Under the pieces are notes generated by a model that saw only the letters and a list, made by a program, of their open reading frames with translations, was not told the DNA's origin and did no database searches. Positions 51,993 to 57,212 of a DNA stretch of 57,212 nt are shown here, one piece after another. Origin of the DNA: Acidobacteriota bacterium. GTDB lineage: Bacteria; Acidobacteriota; Thermoanaerobaculia; Gp7-AA8. Each line of letters opens with the position of its first letter. Within the stretch, counting starts at the first letter, position 1. The stretch is taken from the NCBI GenBank assembly GCA_019247495.1, contig JAFAOU010000164.1, positions 1 to 57,212 on the forward strand. The letters are read 5' to 3'. The translations under genes and the position numbers were made by a program.

Positions 51993-53125
51993 CGCAGAGA
52001 CTGTACGCGCTCCCGGCGTTGAAGGATGGCCCGCACGCGCGGCAGCAGGTTTTCTTTGCGGATCGGTTTGCGCAGAAATCCGGCTGCGCCGAGCTCCAGG
52101 CTTCGTGCTTCGACTTCCGCACCGGCGACTCCGGTGATGAAAATCGCCGGCGTCCCGATGCCCTTCTTCATCATGATTTCGAAGAGTTGCAGGCCATCGA
52201 GCGTGGGCACGTTGACGTCGAGGACGATGAGATCGAACTCGCGCCGCGCCAGTTCGACGAGCGCGTCGCCACCGTCGGCGGTCGTAACGACCTCATAGCC
52301 GGCCTCGGTCAGGAATCCTTCCACGAGCGCCGAGGAGATCGCGTCATCTTCGACGAGGAGGATGAGCACGGGACCGTCGAGCGCCTTGTGAAACGCGTCG
52401 CGCGGCGCCGGCGTTTTTTCGAGCGCGGCCAGAATCTCCTCGCGAAGCCGTTCGGTCTCGGCACTCGGCTGGCGATCGAACTCCCGCTCGAGGATGTCCG
52501 CGCATTCCTGATATCGCCGCAACGCGGAGTCGGGACGTCCCTGTTCGAGTTGCAGCCGCATCAGCGCGCGATGAACGACTTCCTGCGTCGGATCGAGGGC
52601 GAGCAGACGGCTGGCCGTGTCGGTGGCGTTCTCCCACCAGCCGGCTTTGATCTGCGCGGCCAGGAGCTTGCCGAGAACGGCGAGCGCGGCGTGCCAGTAA
52701 TGGAGGCGGCGTTCCGCGAGCCATTCGTCGAATCCGGGAACATCGCTGTTGAAGTGCTCGAGAAGATTGCCGCGATAAATCTCGGCGGCGGCGCGGACCG
52801 CGTTCAGCGAATCGTTCGCGGCGAGATCATCGAAGCGCGTGACGTCGACCTCGACGCTGCGCGAATTGAAGCGCAACGTGTCGCCCGATCCGATCAGCAC
52901 ATCGGGCGCGGCGAAACGGAGCGCGTAGCGGAGATCGCGACCGAGGGCGCCGGCGTTGTCGCCGCCGAAGAGCGACGCGAAATCGCGAAGCGGCGCGGGC
53001 GCATCGAGGTGCAGTGCGAGCCACGCCAGCGCGGCATGCGTGCGCTTGCTGCCAAGCGCGAGCGTGTTTCCTCGGTGATCGATCGCCGAGAATTCGCCGA
53101 ACAGACGAACCTTGAATGACGACAT
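51989..53125 (-). CDS. BTAD regulator with C-terminal receiver
   Basis: The 378-residue protein starts with a winged-helix-like part (VRLFGEFSAIDHRGNTLALG) followed by a BTAD/TPR helical domain at about 95-240 (TRFDDLAANDSLNAVRAAAE, LRRYQECADILEREFDR). A receiver follows at about 255-370 with VEDDA, the Asp in LIVLDVNVPTLDG, Thr in FITGVA and Lys in FLRKPI. SARP/BTAD proteins usually bind DNA with no receiver, and most receiver proteins place it first. Here the order is reversed. It overlaps the hybrid kinase gene by 4 bp and is the likely partner of that kinase. Confidence 0.88.
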   Translation of the reverse strand: MSSFKVRLFGEFSAIDHRGNTLALGSKRTHAALAWLALHLDAPAPLRDFASLFGGDNAGALGRDLRYALRFAAPDVLIGSGDTLRFNSRSVEVDVTRFDDLAANDSLNAVRAAAEIYRGNLLEHFNSDVPGFDEWLAERRLHYWHAALAVLGKLLAAQIKAGWWENATDTASRLLALDPTQEVVHRALMRLQLEQGRPDSALRRYQECADILEREFDRQPSAETERLREEILAALEKTPAPRDAFHKALDGPVLILLVEDDAISSALVEGFLTEAGYEVVTTADGGDALVELARREFDLIVLDVNVPTLDGLQLFEIMMKKGIGTPAIFITGVAGAEVEARSLELGAAGFLRKPIRKENLLPRVRAILQRRERVQSLR

Positions 53126-53261
53126 GGGTTCCGGACCGCGGGGAGAGTATCACACGCGAGTTTATTAAGGAAAGATGGCGTTCGGTTCGCGGGCGAGCTC
53201 GGCAGCAACTCACCAATGCTGGAACACTCATTGCTCTCTACCGCCTCGGAGGTAGACGTAA

Positions 53262-53549
53262 ATGAAGAAGGTATTTGGATCACTGGTACTGTCCGCTGCT
53301 CTTGTCTCTGCCATCGGTTGTTCGAACTGGAACCGGGCCACACCGGCCCCGCTCGACAACACGGCCATCGAGAGCGAGATCCGCAAGAATCTGGCTGGCG
53401 ACCACATCACCGGCCTGCAGATCGAAGTTCACGAGGGCATGGTCACGCTGAACGGACACGGAAGCGCTGCCGATCGTCAGAAGGCCTACGACGACGCCGC
53501 GAAGGTCAACGGCGTGAAGAGCGTCACGAACAACATCACGGTGCAGTAG
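53262..53549 (+). CDS. BON-domain lipoprotein
   Basis: The 95-residue protein has a lipoprotein signal with Cys near residue 20 (VSAIGCSNW) and one BON domain at about 36-93 (AIESEIRKNLAGDHI, GMVTLNGHGSAADRQKAYDD, VKSVTNNITVQ). BON proteins act at the envelope, often in osmotic stress. CGGAGGTAGACGTAA precedes the ATG. It is alone on the plus strand and followed by a perfect hairpin. Confidence 0.9.
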   Translation: MKKVFGSLVLSAALVSAIGCSNWNRATPAPLDNTAIESEIRKNLAGDHITGLQIEVHEGMVTLNGHGSAADRQKAYDDAAKVNGVKSVTNNITVQ

Positions 53550-53562
53550 CGGACAACGGCAA

Positions 53563-53589
53563 CGTAGCGCCGGCCTCGCCGGCGCTACG
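53563..53589. terminator. Hairpin between convergent genes
   Basis: CGTAGCGCCGGC at 53563-53574 pairs with GCCGGCGCTACG at 53578-53589, a perfect 12-bp stem with a 3-base loop. It has no T tract. The convergent genes on either side make a two-way termination role likely. It shares CGTAGCGCC with the repeat at 18150-18253. Confidence 0.65.
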
Positions 53590-53597
53590 CTTGCGAG

Positions 53598-54401
53598 TTA
53601 CTTCACGTCGAATGCGCCCTTCGGCGTCTCCGGCAGGATCTGCAGATCGTCGAAGCGGACGGTCTGATTCTTCCCCTTCACTTCGCGCCGCATCGCCATC
53701 GAAACTCCTGCTACGCGCTTGAAGTCGTGGAAGAACACCTCCACCGGCTGGTCCGTCACCAAAGCGGTGGGCGCCCTCATGTCCCATTCGTCGACGAGGC
53801 CGCTCTCGCGATTGATCCAGGCCCAGACGATGTACGTGATCTCGAGACTCGGATCGAACGACAGGCGGACGACATCCCACTTGTGTCCCGCTGCATCGGT
53901 GCGCTCTCCCTGACTGCTTCGGTGAACGCCGGCATCCAGCATCATCAACGGCATCAGCAGCCAGTACGTGTCGTTGTTGTAGCGCCGATAACCGAGCGCA
54001 AGCAGCTCCTTCAGCGCCGGCAGGTCCTTTACTTCGGCCCCCTTCTGCCACGCACGGCCGGTCTTCGTCTTCGTGTTGAGGACGACGGTGAACGGAACGC
54101 CCTTCGGATCGGCGCCGCTCACGCGATAGTCGCCGCTCACACGATCCCACTGCTGCGGGAACGACGCGACCGCCTGTCCGTTGCGCTCAACGACGAACGT
54201 GAACGAAAGGAAGCGCGCCTTCGCCCACGCCGCTCCGCCCTGCACTTCAATGGTCCGCTTCGCCAACGCGTCAGCAGCAGGATCGGCCTTCGTTTCAACC
54301 GGCGCGACGGCGGGCGGCGGCGCGATCGTGACCTGCGGCGCGGTCTGGCCGAGGATGGGAACTGCGAGAAGAACGAGAACTACCGCGGGCAACGATCGCA
54401 A
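53598..54401 (-). CDS. Secreted protein of unknown family
   Basis: The 267-residue protein has a signal peptide (about 1-18, LLAVPILGQT) and a Pro/Ala stretch, then a beta-rich domain (FLSFTFVVERNGQAVASF, QQWDRVSGDYRVSG). It has the look of LolA-like or lipoprotein-sorting folds, but I cannot assign a family with confidence. I place the start at TTG 54401, which has GGAGG upstream and starts the signal peptide; the frame is open to 54500. Confidence 0.75.
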   Translation of the reverse strand: MRSLPAVVLVLLAVPILGQTAPQVTIAPPPAVAPVETKADPAADALAKRTIEVQGGAAWAKARFLSFTFVVERNGQAVASFPQQWDRVSGDYRVSGADPKGVPFTVVLNTKTKTGRAWQKGAEVKDLPALKELLALGYRRYNNDTYWLLMPLMMLDAGVHRSSQGERTDAAGHKWDVVRLSFDPSLEITYIVWAWINRESGLVDEWDMRAPTALVTDQPVEVFFHDFKRVAGVSMAMRREVKGKNQTVRFDDLQILPETPKGAFDVK

Positions 54402-54533
54402 AGAGCCTCCGGAGAAATTCAATCTGCTCGGAAAAGCCGCGGGCGGGCGGAAGCATTCCTCGATGACAAGCGAGCCCTTCACTTGCCACGCATTCTGCAA
54501 TCTTTCTCTTGGCCAGCACGTTGACGCGCCGAC

Positions 54534-55784
54534 ATGCCCAACCAGCGAATTGTCATCACCGGCATCGGCGCACTCAGTCCGAACGGCGCCGGCCGCGAAA
54601 ATTACTTTGCTGCGTTGAAAGCGGGCCGTTCCGGAATCCGCACCATCACGCAGTTCGACGCGTCCAAGCTTCCCGCACGCGTCGCCGGCGAAGTCGATTT
54701 CGATCCGACGCTTTGGGTCGACTCAAAAAACATGAAGCACGTTTCGCGCGTCGTCCCGATGGTCATCGCCGCGACGGATGAAGCGTTGAAAGACGCCAGG
54801 CTCGATCCCGCTGCCGTCGATCTCGAGACGCGCCGCAACATCGGCGTCATGCTCGGCTCCGGCGGCGGCGCCATCGAGTTCAGCGAACGGATGTACGAGC
54901 TCTGGTTCGACGACCACGAGAAACAGGCGTCGATCTACTCCATCCCCTCGGGCACGATCGGCACGATCGCTTCCGAGATTTCGATGGCGTACGACTTCCA
55001 CGGCTTCTCGCACCTGATCTCGACCGGCTGCACCTCATCCACGGACGCCATCGGATACGCCTATCGCAATCTGAAACTCGGCGTCTGCGACTACATCATC
55101 TGCGGCGGCGCGGACGCCACCATCACCGAGGCCGTGATGACCGGCTTCTGCATCATGCGCATCATTTCGAACTCGCAGAACGACGCGCCGGAGAAAGCCT
55201 CGCGTCCGTTCTCGAAGGACCGCGACGGCTTCGTGCTCGCCGAGGGCGCGTGGATGTTCGTGATGGAGCGCGAGGAAACGGCGCGGGCGCGCGGCGCGCA
55301 TATTTATGCGGAAGTGGCGGGATACGGCTCGACGTGCGATGCATATCACCGCGTGCGGCTCGACGAGTCAGGCGAAGAGCCGGCGCGCGCGATGACGCTG
55401 GCCATGAAGGATGCCGGCGTCGATCCATCCGAGGTCGGCTACCTCAACTACCACGGCACGTCGACCGATTTGAACGATCGTGTCGAAACGCGCGCGGTAA
55501 AACTGGCGTTCGGAGAGCACGCAAAGAATCTCCCGGGCTCCGCGACGAAGTCGATGATCGGTCATCCGCAAGGCGCGTGCGGCGCGGCCGGCGTCGCGGC
55601 GACGCTGATGGCGTTTCGCGACGGCATCCTCCCGCCGACGATCAACCTCGACACACCCGACCCCGATTGCGATCTCGACTACATCCCCGACCTCGGCCGC
55701 CGCGCCACGATCAACACCGCCGTCTGCAACACGATCGCATTCGGCTCGAAGAACTCGGCGCTGGTGTTGAAGAGAGTGGATTAG
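54534..55784 (+). CDS. Beta-ketoacyl-ACP synthase II-type (FabF-like)
   Basis: The 416-residue protein condenses malonyl-ACP with acyl chains. It has the Cys-His-His triad: Cys in STGCTSSTDAIGYA near 165, His in YHGTSTDLND near 304 and His in SMIGHPQGACGA near 341. As first gene of an apparent plus-strand cluster with a hypothetical gene, a methyltransferase and an FAD oxidoreductase, it may serve secondary lipid or polyketide synthesis rather than bulk fatty-acid synthesis; this is inference. Its last codons (GTG GAT TAG) are the first unit of a tandem-repeat hairpin. Confidence 0.92.
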   Translation: MPNQRIVITGIGALSPNGAGRENYFAALKAGRSGIRTITQFDASKLPARVAGEVDFDPTLWVDSKNMKHVSRVVPMVIAATDEALKDARLDPAAVDLETRRNIGVMLGSGGGAIEFSERMYELWFDDHEKQASIYSIPSGTIGTIASEISMAYDFHGFSHLISTGCTSSTDAIGYAYRNLKLGVCDYIICGGADATITEAVMTGFCIMRIISNSQNDAPEKASRPFSKDRDGFVLAEGAWMFVMEREETARARGAHIYAEVAGYGSTCDAYHRVRLDESGEEPARAMTLAMKDAGVDPSEVGYLNYHGTSTDLNDRVETRAVKLAFGEHAKNLPGSATKSMIGHPQGACGAAGVAATLMAFRDGILPPTINLDTPDPDCDLDYIPDLGRRATINTAVCNTIAFGSKNSALVLKRVD

Positions 55785-55881
55785 TGGATCAGTAGATTAG
55801 TGGATCAGTAGATCAGGAAGCCGGCGGCGGCGATTCTCCTAATCCACTAATCTACTGATCCACGAATCTACTAATCTACTG
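55776..55881. repeat. Hairpin with arms of tandem GTRGATYA units
   Basis: The left arm has five 8-bp units (GTGGATTA, GTGGATCA, GTAGATTA, GTGGATCA, GTAGATCA). The right arm has TAATCCAC, TAATCTAC, TGATCCAC, GAATCTAC and TAATCTAC. The 24-base loop ends in GATTCTCC (55832-55839). The first unit encodes the last two codons and stop of the ketosynthase gene. Confidence 0.92.
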
Positions 55882-55886
55882 CCCCC

Positions 55887-56399
55887 ATGCGTACGCTCAC
55901 CGTTCGCTTTTTTGCCGCCGAGGATGGTTCTCCGATCGATGGAAGCGCGACGTTGCTGGCTGGGCGGTGGCGCACCGCCGTCGGCGTGAAGCAGAAGCCG
56001 CTGCACGGCGGTCCCGAAGTCCGCTTCGAAGTTGACGACACGACCGTCGTGAACGAAGTCCTGGTCAGCAGCCCGCGGCGTTTTTCGCACCACGAACCGT
56101 GGCCGAAGTCGGATGTGCTCGAAGTGCGGCTGGAGAAATCGGCGGAGCTGATCATCGCAGTCAACCATGACGACGAACGATCGATCACGTTGCACGCCGC
56201 GGCCGGCCAGCATCTCGACGATTTCGTGCGCGCGCTCGGCAAGGAGCCGCACGTGTTGCGCTGCGGACGTTCGTTGGATTGCACGCAACTGTTGCCCGGC
56301 CCCTACGTCATCGAGGTGTTCGACCGCGCGAAGCAATCGGTCGCGAAACTACCGGTCGATCTCGTCGCCTGGCGAACGACATTCGTCGAGGTTCCATGA
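55887..56399 (+). CDS. Hypothetical protein in ketosynthase cluster
   Basis: The 170-residue protein is beta-rich with no signal peptide or membrane segment. I do not recognise a family. It reads smoothly (TLTVRFFAAEDGSPIDGS, GPYVIEVFDRAKQSVAKLP). The stop overlaps the methyltransferase ATG by 4 bp (ATGA). It probably has a small accessory or binding role in the cluster. Confidence 0.75.
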   Translation: MRTLTVRFFAAEDGSPIDGSATLLAGRWRTAVGVKQKPLHGGPEVRFEVDDTTVVNEVLVSSPRRFSHHEPWPKSDVLEVRLEKSAELIIAVNHDDERSITLHAAAGQHLDDFVRALGKEPHVLRCGRSLDCTQLLPGPYVIEVFDRAKQSVAKLPVDLVAWRTTFVEVP

Positions 56400-57043
56400 A
56401 ACGCGTCGTCACCGAGGAGTTGCTCGACGAGCACGACGCGCCGCGCGAGGATATGGAGCGCTCGCTGCGCGACCTGCGGCGCTTCAATCGCTGGGCCGGC
56501 GGAACGCGAACGTATCTCCGCCTCCTTCGCCGCTTCGCGCCGAACGCGAAGATCGTCGTCGACCTCGGCGCAGGCACCGCGGACCTGCTCGATGCGCTGC
56601 CGCCGTATGTGATGACGATCGGCGTCGATCTGAACATCAAGCATCTGCTCTACGAACGAAATCGATCGCGCGCGATGCGCGTCGTTGCGGACGCGAATCA
56701 CCTTCCGTTTCGCGATGACTCCGTCGATGTCGTGACGTCGTCGCATTTCTTTCATCACTTCGAGCCGGAGGAGAACGCATCCATCCTCCGCGGCGCGTTG
56801 CGGATCGCGCGCATCGGCGCGATGGCCAGCGACACGCGGCGGCATCGTCTGCCGTTTCTGTTTGTGAAACTGCTCGGCGTTTTCCACCTCGTCGGCCGCA
56901 TCACGGCCTTCGACGCGCCGGCCTCCGTCGCGCGCGGATACACGGCCGCCGAAGCGCGCGCTGTTGGCGAGATGACCGGTGCGGCGCGCGTCGAGGTGGT
57001 GACGATGATGCCGTTCCGGTTTGGACTGGTTATCCGCAGATGA
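56396..57043 (+). CDS. Class I SAM-dependent methyltransferase
   Basis: The 215-residue protein has the SAM motif VVDLGAGTADLLDAL near 60, a motif II near MTIGVDLNIKHLL, ADANHLPFRDDSVDVV and SSHFFHHFEPEE. The C-terminal part forms a substrate cap (MPFRFGLVIRR). It fits methyltransferases of polyketide and lipid clusters. The start overlaps the hypothetical gene and its stop overlaps the next ATG (both ATGA), so the three genes are coupled. Confidence 0.9.
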   Translation: MKRVVTEELLDEHDAPREDMERSLRDLRRFNRWAGGTRTYLRLLRRFAPNAKIVVDLGAGTADLLDALPPYVMTIGVDLNIKHLLYERNRSRAMRVVADANHLPFRDDSVDVVTSSHFFHHFEPEENASILRGALRIARIGAMASDTRRHRLPFLFVKLLGVFHLVGRITAFDAPASVARGYTAAEARAVGEMTGAARVEVVTMMPFRFGLVIRR

Positions 57044-57212
57044 CGCAGATGGACGCAGACGTCGCCATCGTCGGAGCAGGTCCCGGCGGGTCGACGCTGG
57101 CCGCGTTGCTCGCGCGGCGCGGACTCTCGGTCGCGCTCATCGATCGCGATGCCTTTCCTCGCGACAAACTCTGCGGCGAGTTTCTTTCGTACGATGCGCT
57201 GCCGATCATCGA
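57040..57212 (+). CDS. FAD-dependent oxidoreductase, 3' end outside window
   Basis: Only the first 57 residues are visible. They have the dinucleotide-binding motif VGAGPGGSTLAALLARRG near 10-27, a strand VALID, and DAFPRDKLCGEFLS, which is typical of geranylgeranyl-reductase or tryptophan-halogenase-type flavoproteins. The ATG at 57040 overlaps the methyltransferase stop. The rest is beyond the window, so substrate is unknown. Confidence 0.85.
   Translation, partial: MTQMDADVAIVGAGPGGSTLAALLARRGLSVALIDRDAFPRDKLCGEFLSYDALPII

Noticed and set aside
57029..57060. ATCCGCAGATGACGCAGATGGACGCAGAC resembling a common gap repeat at the flavoprotein start
   Set aside because: It overlaps the coding start and too little is visible to call a repeat.

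Overview
The window is GC-rich, densely coded bacterial DNA. No marker settles the taxonomy. The mix of genes suggests a soil-type Gram-negative from Acidobacteriota or a neighbouring phylum: fused E2/E1 2-oxoglutarate dehydrogenase, KaiC-like ATPase with hybrid kinases, kelch and Ig-like secreted proteins, outer-membrane-type barrel, paired M16 peptidases, and a deoC plus two aldehyde dehydrogenases operon. That placement is inference. No phage, plasmid backbone, transposase, rRNA or CRISPR was found.

Layout. 1-5440 holds a cut-off surface-type protein, then a minus-strand set (zinc-ribbon coiled coil, RNase HI, YggS, YggT), a CAT-anticodon tRNA with its terminator, a 22-bp minisatellite and a LysM protein. 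5549-12057 has a TIR/pentapeptide protein diverging from three HlyD-type adaptors and a MacB-like permease with no ATPase. 12061-14246 is a tight three-gene module with a DUF2589 protein. 14443-19308 has a secreted heptad-repeat protein, an M16 peptidase pair and a DUF2891 protein. 19585-26251 is a long minus-strand run: YwiC-like membrane protein, KaiC-like ATPase, hybrid kinase, two receivers, MFS transporter and a small membrane protein. 26359-31756 has an Ig-repeat protein, metG and three receiver proteins. 31901-37304 has deoC and two aldehyde dehydrogenases, then a kelch protein. 37446-43469 has an NHLP-like small protein, a barrel protein, a PAS/DUF4388 protein, thioredoxin with an AI-2E transporter, and a PCYCGC-like lipoprotein. 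43512-49512 has GNAT, PAP2, the fused oxoglutarate dehydrogenase and a DUF433/DUF5615 pair. 49509-57212 has a hybrid kinase with a BTAD-receiver regulator, a BON lipoprotein, and the start of a ketosynthase, methyltransferase and FAD-oxidoreductase cluster that runs off the end.

Signalling is unusually heavy: seven receiver-type proteins, two hybrid kinases and one PAS/DUF4388 protein. Many neighbours overlap by 4 bases (ATGA or GTGA), which implies translational coupling.

The most unusual material is outside the genes. A perfect 12-bp hairpin buries the Shine-Dalgarno of the KaiC-like gene. A 150-bp palindromic element occurs three times, once in frame inside a lipoprotein gene. A roughly 300-bp palindromic insertion is flanked by a 10-bp direct repeat and has split an ancestral stop/start overlap. 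A set of intergenic hairpins has arms made of 7-bp or 8-bp tandem units, and three of them share a motif just before the right arm although their units differ. All of these were read by eye; none has been checked by alignment, folding or database search.
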